Part shown: in pieces, positions 34,335 through 43,023 of the stretch | Position numbering within the stretch: the first letter of the stretch is position 1 | How the letters are laid out: every line of letters starts with the position of its first letter | NCBI GenBank assembly: GCA_963977425.1 | Contig: CAXBOO010000005.1 | Coordinates: 1-64,000 of the forward strand | Length of the DNA: 64,000 nt | Direction of reading: 5' to 3' | Source: CAXBOO01 sp963977425 | GTDB lineage: Bacteria > Bacteroidota > Bacteroidia > Flavobacteriales_D > Luteibaculaceae | Program-made: the position numbers and the translations under genes | Notes under the pieces: model-generated | What the model saw: the letters and a program-made list of their open reading frames with translations, nothing else | The model's database searches: none | What the model was told of the DNA's origin: nothing

Positions 34335-35687
34335 ATGCTGAACCTAAGTACAAATAAGATCAACAAATACATCAAGACATCTGATTACAAATCGTTTTCG
34401 ATGTTGATGAACTACAAAGCAATAACAGCTTTTACACGTTTGCTATTCCTTGGCTTACTGTTATTCTGTATCATTCTTTTCCTTCCATGGACACAAAACA
34501 TTCGATCCAGAGGATACATCACAACTTTGCAAACCCAGCAAAGGCCACAAACCATAAATAGCGTTATTGGAGGTAGAATAGAAAAATGGTTCGTTAATGA
34601 AGGTGACTATGTTGAAAAAGGAGATACCATTCTTTTTCTTTCGGAAACTAAGGACAAGTTTTTTGATCCGAACTTATTACAAAACACTCAGAATCAAATA
34701 AAATCAAAAGAATTATCAGCAAATGCTTATTCGTACAAGGCTAAAGCTATTGACAATCAAATAGCAGCACTCAGAAGCACTAAAAAATTAAAGCTAGAAC
34801 AAGCAAAAAACTACTTATTACAAGCAAAATTAAAGATAGTGTCAGATAGCATTAATTTAAAAGCAGCCGAAAACGATTACACCATCGCTTTAAACCAACT
34901 TGAAAGAACTGAAAAACTTAAAGAGGAAGGCCTAAAATCACTTACAGACTTAGAAATAAAACGACAAAAAAGTCAGGAAGCAGAAGCAAAAAAAATTAGT
35001 GCTGAAAACAAACTCTTAGAAAGCAAAAACAAATTGATTAATGCCCAGATTGAGCTTAATAATATAGAAAATCTATACCGAGACAAATTAGCCAAAGCAG
35101 AATCTGACAAATATGCTTCATTATCTAATATGTACGATGCCGAAGCTCTGGTTACCAAAATGGAAAATCAATACATGAATTATTCTGTTAGAAACAACAT
35201 GTATTACATTACAGCACCTCAAAACGGCTACATAACTAAAGCCATACGATCTGGAATTGGAGAAACCATAAAAGAAGGCGAAGGTATAGTGAGCATAATG
35301 CCTGCACAATACGACTTAGCAGTAGCTATGTATGTAGAACCAATGAATTTACCCTTACTCAGAATTGGTCAACCCATTAGATTCATGTTTGACGGATGGC
35401 CATCAATTGTTTTTTCAGGTTGGCCCAACATGTCCTACGGCACCTTTGGTGGTGAAGTAATAGCTATAGATAATTTTATTAGTCCCAATGGAAAATACCG
35501 TCTTTTAGTAAAACCAAGTCCAAGCGAAGCCCCATGGCCTAAAGAACTTAGAGTTGGTTCTGGAGCAAACGGTATAGCCTTGCTTAAAGATGTACCTGTT
35601 TGGTATGAACTCTGGAGAAATTTAAATGGTTTCCCTCAAGATTTCTACAATGTGGAAGATGAGAAAAAAGAAAACGCTAAATCATAA
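34335..35687 (+). CDS. HlyD family periplasmic adaptor subunit
   Basis: A 450-residue membrane-fusion protein. One N-terminal helix (about 31-50) is followed by a lipoyl-like half (SVIGGRIEKWFVNEGDYVEKGDTILFL), a long alpha-hairpin coiled coil (about 120-275), and the second lipoyl half (YITAPQNGYITKAIRSGIGETIKEGEGIVSIMP). It would bridge the ABC protein to TolC in the periplasm. The gene begins 2 nt after the ABC stop and ends 3 nt before the TolC start. Confidence 0.92.
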   Translation: MLNLSTNKINKYIKTSDYKSFSMLMNYKAITAFTRLLFLGLLLFCIILFLPWTQNIRSRGYITTLQTQQRPQTINSVIGGRIEKWFVNEGDYVEKGDTILFLSETKDKFFDPNLLQNTQNQIKSKELSANAYSYKAKAIDNQIAALRSTKKLKLEQAKNYLLQAKLKIVSDSINLKAAENDYTIALNQLERTEKLKEEGLKSLTDLEIKRQKSQEAEAKKISAENKLLESKNKLINAQIELNNIENLYRDKLAKAESDKYASLSNMYDAEALVTKMENQYMNYSVRNNMYYITAPQNGYITKAIRSGIGETIKEGEGIVSIMPAQYDLAVAMYVEPMNLPLLRIGQPIRFMFDGWPSIVFSGWPNMSYGTFGGEVIAIDNFISPNGKYRLLVKPSPSEAPWPKELRVGSGANGIALLKDVPVWYELWRNLNGFPQDFYNVEDEKKENAKS

Positions 35688-35690
35688 CGC

Positions 35691-37094
35691 ATGAAGAAAA
35701 TTTTCAGCTTAATGGTTATGAGTTTTTACTCCATTGCTCTATTAGCGCAAAACAATAGCTGTCTTTCGTATGAGTATTTCATCCGCATTGTGCAACAAAA
35801 CCACCCTATTGCACTTCAAGCAAACATTGCATTAAAATCTGCTGAAGCAAAAATATTAAAAGCCCGTGGTGAATTTGATCCTTATGTTTTTGGGAATTTA
35901 AACAACAAGAATTTCGACGATAAAAATTATTTCAAAAAACTTGAAGGAGGACTAAAAATTCCTACCTGGTATGGTGTTGAATTCAATAGTAAAGTCACAC
36001 AAAATTCAGGAACATATCTAAATCCCGAAAACAATGTACCCAGCGAAGGACTTCTACAAGCTGGTATTAGTGTTAACCTAGCGCAAGGTCTAATAATAGA
36101 CAAGCGAAGATCGGTACTACGACAAGCCCAACTATTAGCAACGGCATCTGAATACGATCGTATTTTAATGCTCAACGACCTACTTTACGTAGCGGCTAAT
36201 GATTACTGGAAGTGGGTAAAAGCATGGCATAAAAAACAATTGTATGACGAAGTTATAGCCCTTTCTAAATCGCGTTTCGAAGGCGTAAAAACCAGTTACT
36301 TCGGCGGGGACAAACCTGCTATAGACACAGTAGAAGCCATGCTTCAATTTCAAAACTGGGAAATCAAGCGAAATGAACAAAGTTTTGAAGAAATAAAAGC
36401 CCGTCTACAATTATCCAATCACTTGTGGAATGAAGCACTGGAGCCATTAGAAATACTCGACAATCAGACACCTTGTTTATTGAGCGACATTACTCCGCCA
36501 CTACCAATTCAAAAAGCAGAGCTTGATAGTTTATTAGCCAATACCTACAACAATCCTAAAGTAGAATCATACAAGTTTCAAATACAAGCATTAGAATTAG
36601 AAAAACGCTACAGAGCCGATTTACTAAAACCAAAAATCACAATCAATTACAACTTTCTAAGTCCTGCAACAGAATGGAATTCTTTGGATCCGTATTTACA
36701 AACAGAAAACAACAAATGGGGAATAACCATGAGTTACCCTATTCCATCACGGAAACAACGAGCAGATGTTCGTCTATCTCAATTCAAACTTGAAACCACT
36801 CAATTGAAACAAAATCAAGTACAACTAGAAGTAGAAAATAAGCTCAAAACATATTTCCAAGAACAACAAGTAGCTTTTAATCAGAACATACTTTTAAACA
36901 ACACAATAACAAATTACCAGCGCTTACTTTCTGGTGAAAAAAGCCGATTCAACAATGGCGAGAGTTCCCTCTTCTTAATCAATTCCCGAGAATCCAAACT
37001 TATAGAAGCAAAGCTCAAACAAATAGATTTTGAAACTCAATATCGTACCGCACTTATCGCTTTCAAATGGAGTGCTTATACTTTAAGCCAATAA
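35691..37094 (+). CDS. TolC family outer-membrane channel protein
   Basis: A 467-residue outer-membrane efflux protein with a signal peptide (about 1-20). It has the repeated TolC domain: long helices with Gln and Leu, and strand motifs such as GGLKIPTWYGVEFNSKVTQNSGTY and NKWGITMSYPIPSRKQRADVR near 360-385. It completes a TetR-ABC-HlyD-TolC set. No RTX or bacteriocin substrate gene is adjacent. A terminator follows immediately. Confidence 0.88.
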   Translation: MKKIFSLMVMSFYSIALLAQNNSCLSYEYFIRIVQQNHPIALQANIALKSAEAKILKARGEFDPYVFGNLNNKNFDDKNYFKKLEGGLKIPTWYGVEFNSKVTQNSGTYLNPENNVPSEGLLQAGISVNLAQGLIIDKRRSVLRQAQLLATASEYDRILMLNDLLYVAANDYWKWVKAWHKKQLYDEVIALSKSRFEGVKTSYFGGDKPAIDTVEAMLQFQNWEIKRNEQSFEEIKARLQLSNHLWNEALEPLEILDNQTPCLLSDITPPLPIQKAELDSLLANTYNNPKVESYKFQIQALELEKRYRADLLKPKITINYNFLSPATEWNSLDPYLQTENNKWGITMSYPIPSRKQRADVRLSQFKLETTQLKQNQVQLEVENKLKTYFQEQQVAFNQNILLNNTITNYQRLLSGEKSRFNNGESSLFLINSRESKLIEAKLKQIDFETQYRTALIAFKWSAYTLSQ

Positions 37095-37124
37095 AAAAGC
37101 CTCAGATTTCTCCAAGGCTTTTTT
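37093..37124. terminator. bidirectional intrinsic terminator
   Basis: Arms AAAAAAGCCT (37093-37102) and AGGCTTTTTT (37115-37124) around a 12-nt loop, between convergent TolC and metK genes. The stem overlaps the TolC stop codon by 2 nt. Confidence 0.85.
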
Positions 37125-37145
37125 CACTAATAAATGAGGTAAGTA

Positions 37146-38402
37146 TTACAGTTTAAATGCTGCTTTTACTTTATCTACGTAATCTAATTTCTCCCATGTA
37201 AACAATTCCACATCTAGAGTTTTTGTTTCACCATTTGGTGCTGTAAATACTTTTGTTACTGTTTCGTTTTCACGACCCATATGCCCATATGCAGCTGTTT
37301 CAGAATACATTGGATTTCTCAATTTCAATCTTTCTTCAATGATACCTGGACGCATATCGAATAGTTCAGAAACGATTTCAGCAATTTCTCCGTCTTTCAT
37401 TTCAACTTGAGCAGTACCATAAGTATCAACAAAAATAGACGTTGGTTCTACTACACCAATGGCATAAGAAACTTGTACCAATACTTGTTTAGCCAACCCT
37501 GCAGCTACCAAGTTTTTAGCAATGTGTCGACTAGCATAAGCAGCTGATCTATCCACTTTACTTGGATCTTTTCCAGAGAATGCACCACCACCGTGAGCAC
37601 CCTTACCGCCGTAAGTATCAACAATAATTTTTCTACCTGTAAGGCCAGTATCACCGTGAGGTCCACCAATTACAAACTTCCCTGTTGGGTTGATGTGGTA
37701 TTTGATGTCGTCATTAAATAAAGCTTTCAACTCAGGTTTATCCAATTGAGATATAACCGCTGGAATTAATATTTCTTTAACGTCTTTCTGAATTTTAGCC
37801 AACATGCTGCTTTCTTCAGCAAAATCATCGTGTTGTGTTGACACTACAATAGCATCAATACGCACTGGCTGATCGTCATCATCGTACTCAATCGTTACTT
37901 GAGATTTACTATCAGGACGCAGGTAAGTCATTTGCTTTCCTTCCTTACGAATTTCAGCTAATGTTTTCAAAATTCTGTGCGATAAATCCAATGCCAAAGG
38001 CATGTAGTTAGCCGTTTCGTCACAAGCATAACCAAACATCATTCCCTGATCACCAGCACCTTGCTCTTCTTTAGATCCTCTATCAACACCTTGATTGATG
38101 TCTTGTGATTGTTCGTGCAAAGCACTCAAAACACCGCAAGAATTGCTCTCAAACATATACTCACCTTTGGTATAACCAATGCGCTTGATTACATCACGAG
38201 TAATGTGTTGAACATCTAAATATGTACTTGTTTTGATTTCTCCAGCAAGAATTACCTGACCTGTAGTTACAAGCGTTTCGCAAGCCACTTTAGATTCAGC
38301 ATCCCACGCTAAAAAATTGTCGATTAATGCGTCCGATATTTGATCGGCGATTTTGTCTGGATGCCCTTCTGACACCGACTCTGAAGTAAATAAATACGGC
38401 AT
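37146..38402 (-). CDS. metK: S-adenosylmethionine synthetase
   Basis: Makes S-adenosylmethionine from methionine and ATP. It has the N-terminal FTSESVSEGHPDKIADQISDA motif, GAGDQGMMFGYACDET, the ATP loop KDPSKVDRSAAYASR and the GGAHGGGAFSG-type loop (here GGKGAHGGGAFSGKD). It is 418 aa because of a Bacteroidota-type insertion. The leader carries a SAM-II-like riboswitch, so its expression is probably controlled by its own product. Confidence 0.97.
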   Translation of the reverse strand: MPYLFTSESVSEGHPDKIADQISDALIDNFLAWDAESKVACETLVTTGQVILAGEIKTSTYLDVQHITRDVIKRIGYTKGEYMFESNSCGVLSALHEQSQDINQGVDRGSKEEQGAGDQGMMFGYACDETANYMPLALDLSHRILKTLAEIRKEGKQMTYLRPDSKSQVTIEYDDDDQPVRIDAIVVSTQHDDFAEESSMLAKIQKDVKEILIPAVISQLDKPELKALFNDDIKYHINPTGKFVIGGPHGDTGLTGRKIIVDTYGGKGAHGGGAFSGKDPSKVDRSAAYASRHIAKNLVAAGLAKQVLVQVSYAIGVVEPTSIFVDTYGTAQVEMKDGEIAEIVSELFDMRPGIIEERLKLRNPMYSETAAYGHMGRENETVTKVFTAPNGETKTLDVELFTWEKLDYVDKVKAAFKL

Positions 38403-38420
38403 AATTAAAATGTATTAAAA

Positions 38421-38488
38421 GAAGGATTTGCCGCGTTGCGTTTTTAGCATTTTTTTAAGTGGTTGCAAGTAGCTCAAATCCTTCCACG
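38421..38488 (-). promoter_or_regulatory. probable SAM-II-like riboswitch with alternative hairpin in the metK leader
   Basis: In the mRNA sense, P1 strands GUGG and CCAC enclose GAUUUGAGC and CUUGCAACCAC, followed by UUAAA and UGCUAAAAA. These are the conserved elements of the SAM-II class. A -7-like TAATTTCG at 38492-38499 would start the RNA at about the first P1 base. A perfect 10-nt inverted repeat (GAAGGATTTG with CAAATCCTTC, arms at 38475-38484 and 38421-38430) overlaps the conserved core, so the ligand-bound fold and the hairpin exclude each other. Weaknesses: P2a has mismatches, and two extra bases follow P1. Confidence 0.72.
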
Positions 38489-38514
38489 ATGCGAAATTAT
38501 GATATTTTATTAGA

Positions 38515-39423
38515 TTAATTGGTTAGCTCTTTAAAAAGCTCTTCTAAACTCTTTTCTTTATCCTGTAAGTTGGTTATCCCATTGTCGTTATCTAATGATA
38601 ACTGCATCAACGTTTTTCTAGGATTACTTCCTATAGTATACTCTACAAGATAGTGGTTGCCATCGATTGCTTGAACTTTCTTAACTCCAGAAATGGCTTC
38701 AATTATTTTAGAGTCCATTGCTTTTTCAAAACTTACTGCCAAAACTTTCGTTTCGTCCTTATCGTTTTTTGTGATTTGCTCTACACTATTATCGGCCACT
38801 ATTTCGCCTTTATTGATAATTATCGCTCTACTACAAATAGCTTGTACTTCTTGCATAATGTGGGTAGATAACATTACCGTTTTGTTTTGCCCAACATTTT
38901 TAATCAGCTCTCGTATTTCAACAATCTGATTGGGATCTAAACCTGTTGTTGGTTCATCTAGAATAAGCACTTCAGGCTCGTGAATTAAGGCTTGTGCTAA
39001 ACCAACACGTTGTCTATATCCTTTGCTTAAATCACCTATTTTTTTTGATTGCTCTGGCGTTAAGCCTACCATTTCTATCATTTTAGCTACACGTTCTTTC
39101 ACATTGTCCATACCATAGACTTTAGCTACAAAGCTTAAGTATTCTTTAATGTACATATCGTGATAAAGCGGGTTATGCTCAGGTAAGTAACCGATTTTAG
39201 ATTTTATTAATTGAGCGTTTTCACTAACGTCTATTCCACAAATTTTTGCTTCACCAGAAGTCAAAGACAAGTATCCTGTAAGAATTTTCATCATGGTAGA
39301 CTTCCCTGCGCCATTTGGCCCTAAGAAACCGACTATTTCGCCTTTATTAATTTCAAACGAGATATCATTTAGAGCTTTTTGCTCTCCATAAACCTTGCTA
39401 ATATTTTTAACCGAAATTGACAT
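38515..39423 (-). CDS. gldA: gliding-motility ABC transporter ATPase GldA
   Basis: A 302-residue ATPase of the gliding-motility ABC type. Motifs: Walker A GPNGAGKST near 37-45, YLPEHNPLY, signature LSKGYRQRVGLA, Walker B LILDEPTTGLDP, and STHIMQEV with the switch His. The whole sequence follows the Flavobacterium GldA pattern. I chose the ATG at 39423; a start 39 nt upstream would add an unlikely extension. No gldF/gldG gene is adjacent. Confidence 0.9.
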   Translation of the reverse strand: MSISVKNISKVYGEQKALNDISFEINKGEIVGFLGPNGAGKSTMMKILTGYLSLTSGEAKICGIDVSENAQLIKSKIGYLPEHNPLYHDMYIKEYLSFVAKVYGMDNVKERVAKMIEMVGLTPEQSKKIGDLSKGYRQRVGLAQALIHEPEVLILDEPTTGLDPNQIVEIRELIKNVGQNKTVMLSTHIMQEVQAICSRAIIINKGEIVADNSVEQITKNDKDETKVLAVSFEKAMDSKIIEAISGVKKVQAIDGNHYLVEYTIGSNPRKTLMQLSLDNDNGITNLQDKEKSLEELFKELTN

Positions 39424-39480
39424 AACTAATCTTTCAATAAAATAGGCTGCAATGTAGGGCAATTAATTTTTTGAATGCAT

Positions 39481-39488
39481 TAGTTTTG
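39481..39488 (+). promoter_or_regulatory. rsgA: -7 promoter box of rsgA
   Basis: TAGTTTTG matches TAnnTTTG exactly, with only 5 nt between the box and the rsgA ATG, implying a very short or absent 5' leader. Confidence 0.45.
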
Positions 39489-39493
39489 AAACA

Positions 39494-40423
39494 ATGCAGC
39501 GAGAAGGAAGGGTATATAAGTCGACAGGTAGTTGGTACAAAGTAAAAGATGAAGATGGTGTTTTCTGGAACTGCCGTATGGTGGGGAAAATGCGGAAAAC
39601 TAAAATAAACACCACCAATCCTATTGCCGTTGGTGACATCATTTATTTCACTCCCGAAAACGAAGATATACTAGAAGGACTAATTCACGAAGTTGGCGAC
39701 AGACGCAATGCCATACTCAGAAAATCTATCAATCTATCAAAACAAGTACAAATCATAGCTGCAAACGTTGATTTATGCTTGCTTTTTGTTACTCTTCGCG
39801 ATCCACAAACTACTTTAGGTTTCATCGATAGATTTATGGTTTCGGCTAAAGCCTTCGATGTTCCAACCCATTTGGTGTTCAACAAAACCGATTTGTATCA
39901 AGAAGACAAGTGGTTTGAAAAATTGGCGGAATACGTTAGCATTTACGACGGCATTGGCTACCCTTACCATCTATTATCGATAGAAAATGGAAAAGGTTTA
40001 GAAAAGCTTGAAAAAGAGATTATTGGCAAACGCATTATTTTATCTGGTCATTCGGGTACAGGAAAATCATCATTTGTAAAAGCCCTATTCCCGGAAATCG
40101 ACATTAAGATTGGCGAAACTTCGGTGTTACACCAAAAAGGAAAGCACACCACTACTTTTGCAGAGATGTATGACCTAGGCAACGAAGGCACTCAGCTTAT
40201 AGATAGCCCCGGCATAAAAAGTTTTGGTTTAGTCGATGTAGCTAAAGAAGAACTAGCATTGTATTTCCCTGAATTCATCAAGTTGTTACCCGATTGCAAA
40301 TTTCATAATTGCATCCACGTTAACGAACCAAAATGTGCCGTTAAAGAAGGTGTAGAATCAGGTGAAATAACAGAAGAACGTTACCATAGTTACTTGAAAA
40401 TACTTGAAGACTTCAACGAATGA
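39494..40423 (+). CDS. rsgA: ribosome small subunit-dependent GTPase A RsgA
   Basis: Circularly permuted GTPase that assists 30S maturation. The OB fold occupies the N-terminus (GRVYKSTGSWYKV). G4 motif NKTD precedes G1 GHSGTGKSS near 190 and G3 DSPGIKSFG near 240, the permuted order expected. The C-terminal zinc finger (Cys-His-Cys at about 277-293) is present. Length (309 aa) is normal. It overlaps dtd by 4 nt. Confidence 0.96.
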   Translation: MQREGRVYKSTGSWYKVKDEDGVFWNCRMVGKMRKTKINTTNPIAVGDIIYFTPENEDILEGLIHEVGDRRNAILRKSINLSKQVQIIAANVDLCLLFVTLRDPQTTLGFIDRFMVSAKAFDVPTHLVFNKTDLYQEDKWFEKLAEYVSIYDGIGYPYHLLSIENGKGLEKLEKEIIGKRIILSGHSGTGKSSFVKALFPEIDIKIGETSVLHQKGKHTTTFAEMYDLGNEGTQLIDSPGIKSFGLVDVAKEELALYFPEFIKLLPDCKFHNCIHVNEPKCAVKEGVESGEITEERYHSYLKILEDFNE

Positions 40424-40872
40424 GAGTGGTAATTCAAAGAGTAAATTCTGCTTCGGTTGTTGTCAACAATCTAACGGTTGGCGCTATCCAAAATGGACTA
40501 TTAGTTTTTGCTGCTTGGGAAGAAAGTGATACTCAGGAAGACATAGAATGGATGTGCAATAAAATCATAAACCAACGAATTTTCACTGATAATGAAGGAA
40601 AAATGAACTTGAGTTTAAGCGACACCAATGGCAGCATATTGTTGGTATCACAATTCACGCTATTTGCTTCAACTAAAAAAGGGAACAGACCATCTTTTAT
40701 AAAATCGGCAAAACCCGATAAAGCCGAACGTCTTTACCAAAATACCATCGACTGTTTGAAACAAAAACTGGAAGCTCCAATAGCAACAGGTGTTTTTGGT
40801 GCCGACATGAAAGTATCTTTAGAAAACGACGGACCGGTAACCATCGTCATGGACAGTAAAAACAAAGAATAA
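40420..40872 (+). CDS. dtd: D-aminoacyl-tRNA deacylase Dtd
   Basis: Proofreading enzyme that removes D-amino acids from tRNA. The N-terminal RVVIQRVNSASV, the catalytic LLVSQFTLFA and the conserved NRPSF segment near 90 are intact; length (150 aa) is normal. It overlaps rsgA by 4 nt (ATGA) and precedes the MazG-like gene by 2 nt, giving a three-gene translational unit. Confidence 0.96.
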   Translation: MRVVIQRVNSASVVVNNLTVGAIQNGLLVFAAWEESDTQEDIEWMCNKIINQRIFTDNEGKMNLSLSDTNGSILLVSQFTLFASTKKGNRPSFIKSAKPDKAERLYQNTIDCLKQKLEAPIATGVFGADMKVSLENDGPVTIVMDSKNKE

Positions 40873-40874
40873 CT

Positions 40875-41201
40875 ATGCACATTAAAGAAGCTCAAGACAA
40901 AATAGACGCCTGGATAAAAACAGTAGGTGTACGCTACTTTAATGAGCTAACCAATATGGCTATGCTTACTGAAGAAGTAGGCGAAGTGGCACGAATTATT
41001 GCTCGTCGATACGGTGAACAATCCGAAAAAGAAAGTGACAAAAACAAAGACCTTGGCGACGAAATGGCCGATGTACTTTGGGTACTTATCTGTCTAGCCA
41101 ATCAAACAGGAGTTGACTTAGAAGCTGCATTAGAAAAAAATTTCGAAAAGAAAAATTCACGTGACAGTGAGCGGCACAAAAACAATAAAAAACTTTTTTA
41201 A
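40875..41201 (+). CDS. MazG-like nucleotide pyrophosphohydrolase
   Basis: A 108-residue all-alpha NTP pyrophosphohydrolase. The metal-binding EEVGEVARIIARRYGE and LGDEMADVLWVL motifs are complete, as expected for a one-domain MazG-like enzyme that removes noncanonical NTPs. It closes the rsgA-dtd unit. A full-length two-domain MazG is also encoded at 62877-63644. Confidence 0.9.
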   Translation: MHIKEAQDKIDAWIKTVGVRYFNELTNMAMLTEEVGEVARIIARRYGEQSEKESDKNKDLGDEMADVLWVLICLANQTGVDLEAALEKNFEKKNSRDSERHKNNKKLF

Positions 41202-41341
41202 CGAAATATATAACTAGCTACACCTTCATTCAGCCAATTATATTTTTACTTTATCGATTTATTAAAATTAAATACTTGAACTATTTGACATCCATACGTT
41301 GATTCAATATATTAGGCCTGCATACCATTTTCCCTTGCCTT

Positions 41342-43012
41342 ATGAATCGAAAATCATTCCTTACCCCTTTCAAAAACAAACGTACTTCTGTAACAATGAG
41401 CATCCCTAGCTCTGCTAATCGACCTAAGGGGACATTAACACCTTACTCAGGAGAATGGACTCAAAAAGAAGCTAAGCACTTATTAAGGGCAACCATGTTT
41501 GGTCCAAAAAAAATAGAAGTTGACACTTTCAGTCCTTTAGGAATGAATTTATCCGTCGCAAAAATTTTAAATCCTCTACCAGTAATTGTACCACCTATAT
41601 CGATTTCAACTACACAGGGTGATATTGAAAATTTACCCTGGCATCTTTCCAATGCCAAAGTCAACAACTTCAATAGAAAAAAATCTTTAAAAGCTTGGAT
41701 GTTATCCAACATGATACATCAAGAAGCTTCCATTGGTGAGAAAATGCTCCTTTTTTGGCACAATCACTTTGTAACGGGTATGGATTCTGTTGACGACGCT
41801 CGATTCACATATTACTACCTAAAACTACTTCGTCAATACAGTTTAGGGAATGTAAAAACGCTAACAAAAAAAATAAGCACCAATGCTGCAATGCTCAAAT
41901 ATTTATCGGGTGACAGCAATGTAAAAGGATCACCTAATGAAAATTACGCCCGCGAATTGATGGAGCTTTTCACCATAGGTGCTGTAGACAAAGACGGCAA
42001 TCCGAATTACATAGAAAAAGATGTTGAAGAAGCAGCTCGGGTACTTACCGGCTGGAAAACCATCAAATCAGGTAATGGAACAGTACTAAGTCCTCACAGC
42101 ACTTTTGACGCCAACAAACACGACTATCAACCAAAGCAATTCTCAGCACATTTCAAAAACAAAATCATACACCGAGTACTTCCTACGGACTACCAAAAAG
42201 AGTTGGATGACTTGATTGATATGATCTTTGCTAGAGAGGAGACTGCTTTATTTATTGTACGTCAAGTATACGCTTGGTTTGTGCACTACGACATCGATGC
42301 TTTTACTGAACAAAACATCATTACACCTTTAGCCAAACAATTACGCGATGGCAATTATGAAATAAAACCTGTTTTAGAAACTCTTTTAAAAAGCCAACAT
42401 TTTTACGATCAATTTGCTCGAGGAACAAGCGTTAAAACGCCGGCCGATTATGTTGTCGGTAGCATTCGTCAATTAGAAGTCAATCTGCCTTTGAATTTTC
42501 CCATTGAGAGCTACCACTTATTGTATAAAATCGATGAGCATTTACGGGATATGCAAATGGACATATTAAACCCTCCAAATGTTGCTGGCTGGAGTGCTTT
42601 CTATCAATCGCCAGGCTATTATCAAATATGGATAAATACTGCTACCTATCAAGTTCGAAGCGAATTTGGACAAACACTTCTGAAAAACGGCATATACTCC
42701 CCTACTCAACGTTTTAAAGCCGATTTACCCAAATTCCTAAATCTTGTCACCAATTTGCAAGCATCAGACATCAATGTTGTAATAGATTCTTGTTGCGAAT
42801 TATTATTCCCATTAGACATTACAGCCAATCAGAAACAATACTTAAAAGAAATTCTACTGCAAGGATTACCAGATTTTGAGTGGACTATAGAATGGACACA
42901 ATTCACGCTTGCCAACATCCAACCCGACAGTCCTAGCGGGTATGCAATGCGCAAAAAATTAGAAGATTTCTTCATAGAGATATTCAATATGGCAGAATAC
43001 CACCTCAATTAA
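41342..43012 (+). CDS. DUF1800 family protein
   Basis: A 556-residue DUF1800 protein, a family that nearly always precedes a DUF1501 gene in Bacteroidota, as here. Recognisable motifs are EKMLLFWHNHFVTG near 132, ENYARELMELFTIG near 200, EEAARVLTGWKT near 230, and the late PPNVAGWSAF. Function is unknown; export is suggested by the family's context, but no clear signal peptide is present, since the N-terminus is a 40-residue polar leader. The partner starts 11 nt after its stop. Confidence 0.88.
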   Translation: MNRKSFLTPFKNKRTSVTMSIPSSANRPKGTLTPYSGEWTQKEAKHLLRATMFGPKKIEVDTFSPLGMNLSVAKILNPLPVIVPPISISTTQGDIENLPWHLSNAKVNNFNRKKSLKAWMLSNMIHQEASIGEKMLLFWHNHFVTGMDSVDDARFTYYYLKLLRQYSLGNVKTLTKKISTNAAMLKYLSGDSNVKGSPNENYARELMELFTIGAVDKDGNPNYIEKDVEEAARVLTGWKTIKSGNGTVLSPHSTFDANKHDYQPKQFSAHFKNKIIHRVLPTDYQKELDDLIDMIFAREETALFIVRQVYAWFVHYDIDAFTEQNIITPLAKQLRDGNYEIKPVLETLLKSQHFYDQFARGTSVKTPADYVVGSIRQLEVNLPLNFPIESYHLLYKIDEHLRDMQMDILNPPNVAGWSAFYQSPGYYQIWINTATYQVRSEFGQTLLKNGIYSPTQRFKADLPKFLNLVTNLQASDINVVIDSCCELLFPLDITANQKQYLKEILLQGLPDFEWTIEWTQFTLANIQPDSPSGYAMRKKLEDFFIEIFNMAEYHLN

Positions 43013-43023
43013 ATCCCCTTACT

